This document shows positions 1 to 8,395 of a stretch of DNA of 48,093 bases, one piece after another. The notes beneath the pieces were generated by a model, which was given only the letters and a program-made list of their open reading frames with translations, searched no databases and was not told the DNA's origin. Position 1 is the stretch's first letter; each line of letters begins with the position of its first letter. Made by a program: the position numbers and the translations under genes. Source of the stretch: an uncultured Lachnospiraceae bacterium (lineage in GTDB: Bacteria; Bacillota; Clostridia; Lachnospirales; Lachnospiraceae); contig CANRIM010000016.1 in assembly GCA_947630695.1 (NCBI GenBank), forward strand, positions 1 through 48,093. The letters run 5' to 3'.

Positions 1-103
1 CTAACAGCTTAAGCAACAAGATGGGTAATTCCTTACTGGCTGTAAGGGGTATTAACCATAAATATATTGTAGTAGTGGGAATAATAGTATCCAATCCATA
101 TTT

Positions 104-1069
104 ATGGAGGGAAAATATAGTAACGATAAAGTAGATACATTAACAATTAAGGGAGATGGAACATTAACACTTTCGTATGATTCGGAAGAAGATTATGCAC
201 GTTCTGCAATAAAATCTGAAGCTAGTAATATAAATATTGGCTGTAAAAATTTAATTATTAATACTATAAGAGATGGTATAAATGTTGATGGGAACTTATG
301 CATTCAGAATTGCAATTTGAAAATTAATTCTACAAAAAAAGACATTTGGGTTAACTACGGAATAACAATAGACATATATAGTGAGGAAAAAATATTAATG
401 ATTGAAAATTCTGTCATTAATATTAATGGAATGACCTTTGGAATTGATACACAAAAAGGCAATCTTACAGTAAAAGATTCCAATATATATATTAAAAGTT
501 ATAATGCATCCGGTGATAATAGTTTTGGAATTGGTGTTGGTTTTTATGGTCCAACTTTTATCGACGAAGACTTTAAGGTTTATGGTGGAGAATTCACATT
601 GGAAAATTCGAATATATGGTGTTCATTAGATGGAAGAAATGGATACAGCACATATTTTTATAAGCTCAATCCATCTCAGAACTTGTATTATTATACACAA
701 ACTGATGATTCGTTTAAGCTGCAATCTTTTGATGAAGCGATTGAATATGATGAAAACTTCCGTCCTGGCGTTGGACGATATGAATTGTATAATAAAGATT
801 TACTGATCACTACTGATAAAATTCAAGACGAAGGAGATTTTATTCACGGCGATGTGGATCAAAACGAAACCGTTGATGCGGCAGATGCCTTAAATATTTT
901 AAAACATGCGGCAAAGATCAATATACTGTCCGATGAGCAGCAAACCATGGGGGATGTAGATCAAAACGGGAACGTTGATGCGACGGATGCACTGATGGTG
1001 TTGAAAAAAGCAGCAAAAATTATAGATATCTTTCCTTCTGCTTTAAATTCAATATTTTTGAATGATTAA
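104..1069 (+). CDS. Dockerin-containing beta-helix surface protein (5' part missing or frameshifted)
   Basis: The visible 321 residues begin with repeated short beta-strand sequences rich in Asn, Ile and Ser (about residues 10-150), as in right-handed beta-helix or Cthe_2159-like carbohydrate-binding domains. The end (about 248-310) holds two dockerin type I repeats, each with a GDVDQN calcium-binding loop and a DA(A/T)DAL helix. Dockerins normally bind cohesins on scaffoldins or the cell surface. The first ATG has no ribosome site. A different frame upstream (positions 3 to about 80) reads as the same kind of domain, up to IVVVG, and the present frame continues it as GNNSIQSIF. A one-base frameshift near 77-80 is therefore likely, making this a damaged gene or a sequence error. 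The true start lies left of the window. The dockerin assignment is firm; the helix domain is an inference. Confidence 0.7.
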   Translation: MEGKYSNDKVDTLTIKGDGTLTLSYDSEEDYARSAIKSEASNINIGCKNLIINTIRDGINVDGNLCIQNCNLKINSTKKDIWVNYGITIDIYSEEKILMIENSVININGMTFGIDTQKGNLTVKDSNIYIKSYNASGDNSFGIGVGFYGPTFIDEDFKVYGGEFTLENSNIWCSLDGRNGYSTYFYKLNPSQNLYYYTQTDDSFKLQSFDEAIEYDENFRPGVGRYELYNKDLLITTDKIQDEGDFIHGDVDQNETVDAADALNILKHAAKINILSDEQQTMGDVDQNGNVDATDALMVLKKAAKIIDIFPSALNSIFLND

Positions 1070-1154
1070 TCACGAATGAAAAAGATTTCTCGCTTTTATG
1101 TTCAGCAATTGTCTCAGCAAAAGAATCATGTTACAATACCAACAGGAAGGTCAG

Positions 1155-1203
1155 AAAAAGTTCCTTTCTCGACAGCAAACCACTGTCCAAAGGGACTTTT
1201 TCC
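1155..1203 (+). terminator. Long A/T-flanked hairpin after the dockerin gene
   Basis: A 13-bp stem, AAAAAGTTCCTTT (1155-1167) with AAAGGGACTTTTT (1189-1201), has one G-U pair. An extra GACAG/CTGTC stem lies inside its loop. It is A-rich on the left and T-rich on the right, so it can terminate both strands. It lies 86 nt after the dockerin stop codon. Confidence 0.65.
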
Positions 1204-1296
1204 CGTTGAATTATGAGGTGTGACAATGAAAGAATATTATTTCTACGGGTGCTCGCAGGCATATGTCATGCCTTGTCGAATTCAGGGAAAAAATGA

Positions 1297-1325
1297 TTGA
1301 ATTCTATTATTTGATGCAGTATAAT
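1297..1325 (+). promoter_or_regulatory. Candidate sigma-A promoter for the surface-protein operon
   Basis: TTGAAT (1297-1302), a 17-nt spacer and a perfect TATAAT (1320-1325) lie about 58 nt before the start of the Bsp-like repeat gene at 1384. The rest of the 314-nt gap from 1070 to 1383 holds the terminator hairpin, a 24-codon ORF (1226-1300) and a small AGGCAT/ATGCCT hairpin. Confidence 0.55.
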
Positions 1326-1383
1326 TTCCTATATTGTTGCATTCTTATATTGTTATGTTCCATTTTTTCATCAGGGAAACTCT

Positions 1384-4077
1384 ATGAATTTGAAATTAAA
1401 TAATAAAGCTTCATTGATACATACAATATTCAAATATCTGGGAACAGTTGTTTTCTCCGTATTATTTACACTGCTGCTTGGCGGATTCGTCGTGTCTGCG
1501 GACAATTCCAATGTACTGAAAAGCTTCGAACTGGGCGGAAGTGAGCCATATTATCGGGTGGAACTTTCATATCTGAAATTAAGCGGCAGTTACACGGATA
1601 TTCGTTTTGCGGTGTGGAGCAAGGACAAAGGGCAGGACGATCTGGTCTGGTATTCGGGCAGGCCCGGCCCCGGGGTCTATTATGTGGAGATTCCGCTGGT
1701 GAATCATAATTCCAACGGAATATTCTACGTACATGCATATGCCCGGATGTCCAATGGTCAGATGCAGTTTTTAAATGCCACCAGTTTTACATATCAATCC
1801 ACTGCCGCTTCCATTACGGCCAATGATTCCACAGGCAACCAGACCAGTTTTCAGATCACCGCAAGTAATCCGAAGGTGGTCGGCGGAGTTTCCCGGATTC
1901 AGGCAGCGGTGTGGAGCAAGGACGCGGGGCAGGATGACCTGGTCTGGTACAACGCATCTGCAAACGGGTCTGTATATCGGGTAAATGTTCCGGTGTCCAA
2001 TCATCGTTCGGCAGGAAAATATTATGTACATATTTATGCCATAAACCGCAAAGGCTCCATGATTTTTCTTGGGGACACCTCCTTTACAGTGTCACCCGCT
2101 GCCGGTGCATCGGTACGGGTTTCCATGGCAGACAGGCAGCATGGCACTTTCCGCGTAACCGTTTCCAATGTCAGTGCCCCTTCCGGTGTGCAGGAAGTAC
2201 AAGTGCCGGTCTGGTGCAGTGAAAATCAGAGTGATATTCTCTGGTACACGGCGGTGCGGCAAAGTGACGGAACCTATGTGTTTGATGTAAATACCAGTTT
2301 GCACAGGGGACATACCGGCAAATATAAAATCCATGTCTATGTAACAATGGGCAACGGCATAAGGAATCTTGATTGCTATACTACATACAACTATACACCC
2401 CAGGCATCGGATCGTTATGTGGCTGCGGGTACGTTGGGATCAATGCGATGTACGCCTGTGCAGAATAAAAGCGGGTATTACCACATTGACTACGACGCCT
2501 CCGCATCGGATATGTCAATGCAGGGAATAGATTTTGCCGTCTGGAGCAATGCAGGCGGAACAGATGATATGCTTTGGTTTCCGGCGGTAAAACAATCTGA
2601 CGGAACTTATGGCGCGGATATTCCCATTAGTTCCTTCAAAGATTTGGGTTTATATAACGCAGAGGCTTATGCTTTGTTTGCTGACGGCAGCAGAGCAAAG
2701 TTACAAAGCGATACGTTTACGGTTGCAGCGCCTTCGGCCTCTGATTTTCGAATTACGGACGTTAATCTTTCTGCAGGAACCTTTCGCGTGCAGTATTCCG
2801 GTATTCAGCATCCGGAATCTGTTCGAAAACTGCAGTTGGAGATACATACAACTGCCGCAAGTGACCATCACTATCTGTTCGATATAAAATATGGAAATGG
2901 TCAATATACCTATGATGTAAGTCTCGCGGATTTGAATTACACCTTTGGGACCTATGTCGTCAGTCTCTTGTTGACAGATATTACCGGCAAAACCGAAACG
3001 GTTTCCACCGCAAGCTGTGATATGAAGCCGGTATATTCCGACATCAGCCTGGTAGATTACTACAACAATGAAACTGTGCAGGGCGTATTCCTGCAGGATC
3101 TGGTGGTACCGGGCGGAACAACGCAGGTGCAGTTTGCAGTCTGGAGTACTGCAGGCGGGCAGGACGATCTGATCTGGTATTCCACTCAGAAAACCGGAAC
3201 ATCTTATTATCACTATATTCAGATCAAGGATCATCATACGCCGGGCGAATATAAGGTTCATATTTACGCAACAAAGAAAAACGGCGAAAGAGAGCTGATC
3301 GCAAGCAAAACATTCCGGATCGACGGGAAGCCAACAGCGAAAATAAAATACGAACCGGTAGATCCTGCAGCCGGCAGATACCGGGTTGTGGCATATGATA
3401 TCAAGGCGCTTTCTGGCATCAGTAAGGTGGAAATTCCCGTCTGGTGCCATGGAAATCAAAATGATATCAAGTGGTATACAGCTGTACGGCAAAGTGACGG
3501 CACCTACGCCGCCGACGTTTTTGTCGGCAATCATAAATATCATACCGGTACCTATACGGCGCATGTATATATCACCATGGGCAATGGGATCTGTTGCTGT
3601 GTAGGAGGGACTTCTTTTGCTGTCAGTGCCAGTTCTTCGCACCAGTTTGAAGCCTATGCCTATGCAGAACAGCGGCTGAACCAGATCGGCTGGAATCTTC
3701 TGTCCGCATTTCAATGGGCAGCGTCTTTGCCGTATTATAACAATGGAAATTCTAATGGCGGTATTCCTGCGGGGTATCGTTTTGAAGAATATGAAGCCAT
3801 TTACGGCTTTACCAATTTGAAAGGCGATTGTGAAGTCATGGCGGCCGTCTTTTACTACATGGCAAAGCAGCTGGGTTATGATGCCCATATGGTACGCGGC
3901 TCGGTTCCTTTACGCAGCGGCGGCATGGGACCGCATGCCTGGGTGGAAATCAATATGGCCGGTACGGTTTATGTATTTGACCCGGACTTTACCCATGAAA
4001 GCGGGCGGAACGGCTTTCAGATCACTTACGGATCATCCGGAACCTGGCGCTATTCCAATTATGCCAGAATTAACTAG
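1384..4077 (+). CDS. Secreted Bsp-like repeat protein with C-terminal transglutaminase-like domain
   Basis: A protein of 897 aa. Residues about 12-40 form a signal or anchor segment (VVFSVLFTLLLGGFVVSA). Seven modules of about 100 aa follow, resembling the GBS Bsp-like repeat family; six carry the signature VWS/C...DDLVWY and the fifth is degenerate. The C-terminal 120 residues resemble a transglutaminase/papain-fold domain: Cys816 in GDCEVMA, His851 in PHAWVEI and Asp866 in FDPDF form a plausible triad with normal spacing. Such proteins are exported and cross-link or cut cell-wall or surface proteins; the substrate here is unknown. It is followed 11 nt later by a lipoprotein and then an acyltransferase, so the three probably form one unit for the cell envelope. 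The module and triad assignments come from visible motifs; the catalytic activity is inferred. Confidence 0.8.
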   Translation: MNLKLNNKASLIHTIFKYLGTVVFSVLFTLLLGGFVVSADNSNVLKSFELGGSEPYYRVELSYLKLSGSYTDIRFAVWSKDKGQDDLVWYSGRPGPGVYYVEIPLVNHNSNGIFYVHAYARMSNGQMQFLNATSFTYQSTAASITANDSTGNQTSFQITASNPKVVGGVSRIQAAVWSKDAGQDDLVWYNASANGSVYRVNVPVSNHRSAGKYYVHIYAINRKGSMIFLGDTSFTVSPAAGASVRVSMADRQHGTFRVTVSNVSAPSGVQEVQVPVWCSENQSDILWYTAVRQSDGTYVFDVNTSLHRGHTGKYKIHVYVTMGNGIRNLDCYTTYNYTPQASDRYVAAGTLGSMRCTPVQNKSGYYHIDYDASASDMSMQGIDFAVWSNAGGTDDMLWFPAVKQSDGTYGADIPISSFKDLGLYNAEAYALFADGSRAKLQSDTFTVAAPSASDFRITDVNLSAGTFRVQYSGIQHPESVRKLQLEIHTTAASDHHYLFDIKYGNGQYTYDVSLADLNYTFGTYVVSLLLTDITGKTETVSTASCDMKPVYSDISLVDYYNNETVQGVFLQDLVVPGGTTQVQFAVWSTAGGQDDLIWYSTQKTGTSYYHYIQIKDHHTPGEYKVHIYATKKNGERELIASKTFRIDGKPTAKIKYEPVDPAAGRYRVVAYDIKALSGISKVEIPVWCHGNQNDIKWYTAVRQSDGTYAADVFVGNHKYHTGTYTAHVYITMGNGICCCVGGTSFAVSASSSHQFEAYAYAEQRLNQIGWNLLSAFQWAASLPYYNNGNSNGGIPAGYRFEEYEAIYGFTNLKGDCEVMAAVFYYMAKQLGYDAHMVRGSVPLRSGGMGPHAWVEINMAGTVYVFDPDFTHESGRNGFQITYGSSGTWRYSNYARIN

Positions 4078-4088
4078 GAGGAAGGCTT

Positions 4089-4907
4089 ATGCGAAGCATT
4101 AAACTTAAGATGAAATACACGAAATATATAGGCCTGTGCCTCCTGATATGCACAGTATTGCTTGCAGGATGCAGTAAGGATCAGTCGGCAAAGAAAACCG
4201 AAGACAAAACCGGTGCATTGCATACAGCCGAACCGAAGGAAACCACGCCTGCGTTGAAATCCATTGGAGAAGCTTCGGATACAGATGACAGCTTCCACCC
4301 GGTCTTAAAAAACAGCACCGGCCTTTCCATTACAGGTGTTGCCGTAAAACGCATGGAAGAAGAGACATTTACGGAGAGTATGCTTTCCCAATCAGAACCA
4401 TTTGCAGCAGGAGAAGAACGGATTCTTTATTATATTCCGCAGGAAACAGAACCTGCCGCTGCCGGTGGAAAGGTATTGAATGATGGGTTCGATCTGCTGC
4501 TTTTGTTTGCGGATGGAAGCAGTCTGGAATTGAATGCGGTGCCCTTTGAAGATATGGATTTCGGAGAAATATGTCTGGAAGATAAAGTAGCATTTTTGAA
4601 ATATGAAAGTAAACAAAACGGCCAGAAGGTCAGTACCAAAGAGGCGCAGCTGGCGATTCTGAAGCAGGCAGAAGCAGAAGCTGCGGCAGCGGCAGAAGCA
4701 CAGGCGGCAGCAGAAGCACAGGCGGCAGCAGAAGCACAGGCAGCGGCAGAAGCGCAGGCTGCAGCGGAGGCACAGGCCGCGGCAGCGGCAGAAGCACAGG
4801 CGGCGGCAGAAGCACAGGAAAGAGCCAGGGCTGCGGCCCAGGAGGAAATGCCCCAGCAAAATATTCCCGCAGACGACGGATGTCTGAATGATGCATTGGT
4901 ATGGTAA
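4089..4907 (+). CDS. Lipoprotein with Ala-rich AEAQAAA repeat tail
   Basis: A protein of 272 aa with a lipoprotein signal: a basic start, a hydrophobic core and the lipobox LLAGC (Cys about residue 28). The start is fixed by AGGAGG 8-9 nt upstream. The middle (about 60-190) is a globular region with no family I recognise. From about residue 192 the chain becomes a repeat of AEAQAA/AEAQAAA units, encoded by near-identical 15-18 bp DNA repeats (about 4670-4820), and ends in a short acidic tail. This stretch should form a long helix or coiled coil, possibly a spacer crossing the wall. The stop codon overlaps the next start (ATGGTAA), implying translational coupling to the acyltransferase. The function is not known. 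Confidence 0.75.
   Translation: MRSIKLKMKYTKYIGLCLLICTVLLAGCSKDQSAKKTEDKTGALHTAEPKETTPALKSIGEASDTDDSFHPVLKNSTGLSITGVAVKRMEEETFTESMLSQSEPFAAGEERILYYIPQETEPAAAGGKVLNDGFDLLLLFADGSSLELNAVPFEDMDFGEICLEDKVAFLKYESKQNGQKVSTKEAQLAILKQAEAEAAAAAEAQAAAEAQAAAEAQAAAEAQAAAEAQAAAAAEAQAAAEAQERARAAAQEEMPQQNIPADDGCLNDALVW
4670..4825 (+). repeat. In-frame tandem repeat encoding AEAQAA units
   Basis: About eight imperfect copies of a GCAGAAGCACAGGCGGCA-type unit, of 15-18 bp, lie inside the lipoprotein gene. Unit length is always a multiple of three, so copy-number changes would alter tail length without breaking the frame. Confidence 0.7.
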
Positions 4908-5938
4908 AGAATCTGGAAAAAATCAATAGTTTTTCATATATTCGTGCTGTGGCGTGTATTGCTGTTGTACTTTTGCATACCGTGGCATCTGCGTCTATGC
5001 TGTATAATGCGCAGCAAAGCAGCCTGCAGATGCTTGTGTCCAATGCGCTGCAGCACAGCCTCATGTGGGCAGTTCCCTGTTTCGTGATGGTTACCGGCGC
5101 CTTGTTGCTGGATCCGGCCAGGGATTTAAGTTATCGAAAGCTCTTTGGCAAATATATCCTTCGGGTGGTTCTGGCGTTAGCGCTGTTTTGCTTTGTATTT
5201 CGCATTTTTAGCATGGTAATGGATCACGAAGCATTTCACCCGGCAGTTCTGCTGGATGTGATTATACAGATGCTTACTGCCGGCAGTTGGTCTCATTTGT
5301 GGTATTTATACCTGCTGATCGGTTTGTATCTGCTGCTTCCTTTTTATAAAAAAGTAGCGGAACACAGCAGCGATACGGATTTGAAATACCTCCTTGGTGT
5401 TTATTTTATTTTTCTGTCCATACTACCGCTGCTGCAAAAATGGAATCTTTCCATCGGTTTTTATATCCATGTGGCGACAATTTATCCTTTTTATCTGTTT
5501 TGCGGCTATGCGCTGCACAAAGGTACGCTTGCCATCGGCAAATGGGCCGGCGGGTGTATGTTTCTTTTCTCCACCATTGCAATGATAATGGTGACGCTGG
5601 TATTTCAAAACAGCAGGCCGGAAATTCCGGAGGCACTTGCCGGATATTCTACCGTTATCGTGATATTGCAGGCGGTGGGACTCTTTTCCTTTTTGGATCA
5701 AAACAGCGGAGCCCTTTCCTGGTGCAAACGGATTTTGCTGGCCATTGACCGGGATTCTTTTTCCATTTACCTGGTCCACATGATTTTTGTGCGTCTGTTC
5801 TTGCGGTATCTGGGATACAACCCCTATCGGACGGCGTCGCCCCTGCGTTTTCTGGGTTTGTTTGTGATCATCTTTTTATTGTCCCTTGGCTTAAGCCGTC
5901 TGCTGAAGCTGATTCCGGGACTGAAAAAAATTCTTTGA
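4901..5938 (+). CDS. Membrane O-acyltransferase (acyltransferase 3 family)
   Basis: A 345-aa, strongly hydrophobic protein with about ten membrane segments. The N-terminus has the family pattern IRAVACIAVVLLHT, with the conserved His at the end of helix 1. Near the C-terminus, SIYLVHMIFVRLFL resembles the conserved YLVH segment of OafA/WecH/YiaH-type acyltransferases. These proteins transfer acetyl or other acyl groups to sugars or wall polymers at the membrane. It overlaps the lipoprotein gene by 7 nt and is followed directly by a terminator, so it ends the surface operon that starts at 1384. The acyl acceptor cannot be read from the sequence. Confidence 0.8.
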   Translation: MVKNLEKINSFSYIRAVACIAVVLLHTVASASMLYNAQQSSLQMLVSNALQHSLMWAVPCFVMVTGALLLDPARDLSYRKLFGKYILRVVLALALFCFVFRIFSMVMDHEAFHPAVLLDVIIQMLTAGSWSHLWYLYLLIGLYLLLPFYKKVAEHSSDTDLKYLLGVYFIFLSILPLLQKWNLSIGFYIHVATIYPFYLFCGYALHKGTLAIGKWAGGCMFLFSTIAMIMVTLVFQNSRPEIPEALAGYSTVIVILQAVGLFSFLDQNSGALSWCKRILLAIDRDSFSIYLVHMIFVRLFLRYLGYNPYRTASPLRFLGLFVIIFLLSLGLSRLLKLIPGLKKIL

Positions 5939-5943
5939 AATTT

Positions 5944-5978
5944 AAGTCGGACTTTTGTTGTCCGGCTTTTGTTTTTTC
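5944..5978 (+). terminator. Rho-independent terminator after the acyltransferase
   Basis: The stem AAGTCGGAC (5944-5952) pairs with GTCCGGCTT (5960-5968), with one G-U pair and a 7-nt loop. A T-rich run follows. Confidence 0.8.
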
Positions 5979-5999
5979 CGGTATCTGAGGCTTCTTCTA

Positions 6000-6028
6000 T
6001 TGAAAAAAACGCTGATTTGGATTATAAA
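6000..6028 (+). promoter_or_regulatory. Candidate promoter for the metallophosphoesterase gene
   Basis: TTGAAA (6000-6005), a 17-nt spacer and TATAAA (6023-6028) lie 32 nt before the start codon and just after the preceding terminator. Confidence 0.6.
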
Positions 6029-6060
6029 TAATATTAGGAGTTTTTTGCGGGGGAAACGAG

Positions 6061-6939
6061 ATGAAAGTTGCTGTTCTGTCTGATATTCATTCCAATCATA
6101 TTGCGCTGCGGCGGTGTCTGGATGATGCGTTTGCAAGAGGCGCGCAGCGATTCCTGTTTCTGGGAGATTATACGGCGGATCTGGCCTATCCCCAGAAAAC
6201 CATGGAGATCCTTTATGCATTGCGTGAATCTTATGACTGTTCGTTTATCCGGGGCAACAAGGAGGGCTACTGGCTGAATTACCGGGACAGCGGAGAAGAG
6301 GGCTGGAATGACAATACCGTTGCTTCCATGCTGTATAATTATCGGAATCTGACCCCGCGGGACATGGCGTTTTTTGAGAGCCTTCCGATTGTGAAAAAAC
6401 TGGAATTTCCGGGACTTCCGTCCATGACGATCTGTCACGGGTCGCCCTGCCGTATCAATGAAAATATGCGGCCGAATGACCCTCGGACCTTTGAAATCTT
6501 GGATCACTCCGACACACCGCTGATTCTGTTCGGACATACCCACCTGCAGGGCCGGATTGCCCGCGGAAAGGTCTGTGCATACAATCCCGGCGCTTGCGGC
6601 ATGCCGTACCGCAGTGAGGGAAAGGCGCAGTATATGCTTCTGCACGGAAAAAACGGGACATGGCGTGAAGAATTTATTTCTCTGGCATATGACGTTGCGG
6701 CGGTGATTCAGGAAATGCATGCATCCGGTCTTTATGAAAAAGCGCCCTACTGGTCCTTTATTACGGAGCAGCTGCTGCGTACCGGAAAGATCACCCAGGG
6801 CTGTGCTTTAAAGAAGGTCATGGATCTTTGCAAAAAAGAAACCGGCGTATGCATTTGGCCGGATATCCCGGAAAAATACTGGCAGCAGGGGCTGAAAGAA
6901 ATGTATCCGGAATATGCTGGCCATATGCCGCAGGTTTGA
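6061..6939 (+). CDS. Calcineurin-like metallophosphoesterase
   Basis: A protein of 292 aa. The metal-binding motifs of the YfcE/MJ0936-like branch appear in order: SDIHSN (residues 7-12), LGDYTAD (about 38), RGNKE (about 63), CHGSP (about 125) and FGHTH (about 158). These predict a dinuclear-metal phosphodiesterase or phosphatase in the cytoplasm. The C-terminal 80 residues lie beyond the usual core and have no motif I know. The start is preceded by GGGGGAAACGAG. It lies 13 nt before miaB and may be cotranscribed with it. The substrate is unknown. Confidence 0.85.
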   Translation: MKVAVLSDIHSNHIALRRCLDDAFARGAQRFLFLGDYTADLAYPQKTMEILYALRESYDCSFIRGNKEGYWLNYRDSGEEGWNDNTVASMLYNYRNLTPRDMAFFESLPIVKKLEFPGLPSMTICHGSPCRINENMRPNDPRTFEILDHSDTPLILFGHTHLQGRIARGKVCAYNPGACGMPYRSEGKAQYMLLHGKNGTWREEFISLAYDVAAVIQEMHASGLYEKAPYWSFITEQLLRTGKITQGCALKKVMDLCKKETGVCIWPDIPEKYWQQGLKEMYPEYAGHMPQV

Positions 6940-6952
6940 AAGGGCATCAAAT

Positions 6953-8395
6953 ATGAATCAGATGAATGACATTTCTAAAATTGTATCAGCGCCGCCGGCG
7001 GAGGAACCCGCGCGGCAGCGTTTTTATATTGAAAAAATGCGTGCTTACGCAGATGAAGCAGCTGCGCGTCTGGGACATTCACTTCGGTTTTGCGTACAGA
7101 CCTTCGGCTGTCAGATGAATGCCAGAGACAGTGAAAAGCTGGCCGGTATCCTGTCAGATGCCGGATTTGTTCCTTCGGCAGAGGAGACAGCGGATTTTGT
7201 GATTTACAATACCTGTACCGTGCGGGACAATGCCAACCAGCGGATCTACGGGCGGCTGGGGTATCTGCATACCTTAAAAAAGAAAAACCCCGAAATGATC
7301 ATCGCGCTGTGCGGCTGTATGATGCAGGAAGCGTCGGTGATTGAGAAAATCAGACAGTCTTACGGATTTGTGGACATTATTTTCGGCACTCATAACATTT
7401 ATAAGCTGGCAGAGCTGTTCGACAATTATATCAGCTCCGGAAGAAGCAGGATCATTGACATCTGGCAGGAAACGGACAAAATCGTGGAAGAGCTGCCGGT
7501 GCAGCGCAAATATCCCTTTAAATCAGGGGTCAATATCATGTTCGGCTGCAACAATTTCTGCAGTTACTGTATCGTACCCTATGTGCGGGGCAGGGAGCGC
7601 AGCAGAAAACACGAGGACATTCTCCGGGAAATCGCGCACTTGGCTTCCGACGGTGTGAAAGAAGTCATGCTGCTGGGGCAGAACGTCAATTCCTATGGCG
7701 CCGGGCTGGAATCGGAAATCCGGTTTCCTCAGCTTTTAAAGGAAGTGGAAAAAATCGACGGAATTCAGCGGATTCGGTTTATGACCTCACATCCCAAGGA
7801 TCTTTCGGAAGAGCTGATTGAAACCATCGCGGCTTCAGAAAAGATATGCCGGCATATACATCTGCCGCTGCAGTCGGGCAGCAGCAGAATATTGCAACAG
7901 ATGAACCGGAAATACACGAAGGAATCCTATCTGGCCCTGGCGGAGCGGATCAAAGAAAGCATTCCGGATGTGGCGCTGACGACGGATATCATCATCGGTT
8001 TTCCGGGAGAAACGGAAGAAGATTTCCTGGAGACCATGGATGTAGTGGACAAGGTCAGCTTCTCCAATGCATTTACCTTTCTTTATTCCAAACGAACCGG
8101 AACACCGGCTGCCGCTATGCCTGATCAGATCAGTGAGGACGTGATGCATGACCGCTTTGACCGTCTGCTGGCGCTGGTTCACGAGACAGCGAAAGCGGAA
8201 AACAAAAAGCTGGAAGGCCGGGTACTTCCGGTGCTGGTGGAAGAAATCAACCGGCAGGATGAAACGCTGATGACCGGCCGGCTGTCCAACAATGCTGTGG
8301 TGCATTTTCCGGGAGACGCATCTCTGATCGGAACCATACGAAATATTAAATTAGCAGAAAGCAAGGGCTTTTATTATATCGGAGAACTGCAATGA
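6953..8395 (+). CDS. miaB: tRNA-2-methylthio-N6-dimethylallyladenosine synthase MiaB
   Basis: A radical-SAM methylthiotransferase of 480 aa that adds the 2-methylthio group to i6A37 of tRNAs reading UNN codons. The N-terminal domain carries the three cluster Cys of this family (QTFGCQMN, NTCTVRD, LCGCMMQ). The radical SAM motif is CNNFCSYC, followed by VPYVRGRERSR, and a TRAM domain ends the protein. The start at 6953 is preferred to an in-frame ATG at 6914, which lies inside the previous gene, because AAAGGG lies just upstream of 6953. The stop overlaps the next start by 4 nt (ATGA), so it is coupled to the FAD oxidoreductase. Confidence 0.93.
   Translation: MNQMNDISKIVSAPPAEEPARQRFYIEKMRAYADEAAARLGHSLRFCVQTFGCQMNARDSEKLAGILSDAGFVPSAEETADFVIYNTCTVRDNANQRIYGRLGYLHTLKKKNPEMIIALCGCMMQEASVIEKIRQSYGFVDIIFGTHNIYKLAELFDNYISSGRSRIIDIWQETDKIVEELPVQRKYPFKSGVNIMFGCNNFCSYCIVPYVRGRERSRKHEDILREIAHLASDGVKEVMLLGQNVNSYGAGLESEIRFPQLLKEVEKIDGIQRIRFMTSHPKDLSEELIETIAASEKICRHIHLPLQSGSSRILQQMNRKYTKESYLALAERIKESIPDVALTTDIIIGFPGETEEDFLETMDVVDKVSFSNAFTFLYSKRTGTPAAAMPDQISEDVMHDRFDRLLALVHETAKAENKKLEGRVLPVLVEEINRQDETLMTGRLSNNAVVHFPGDASLIGTIRNIKLAESKGFYYIGELQ

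Noticed and set aside
2701-3888. A 395-codon open frame on the minus strand
   Set aside because: It lies wholly inside the Bsp-like repeat gene, whose frame shows clear modules and a catalytic triad. The antisense frame has no family features and is a shadow of codon use.
4392-5064. Long minus-strand frames rich in Cys/Leu/Pro over the lipoprotein tail
   Set aside because: They are antisense readings of the AEAQAA repeats and the start of the acyltransferase, with no ribosome sites.
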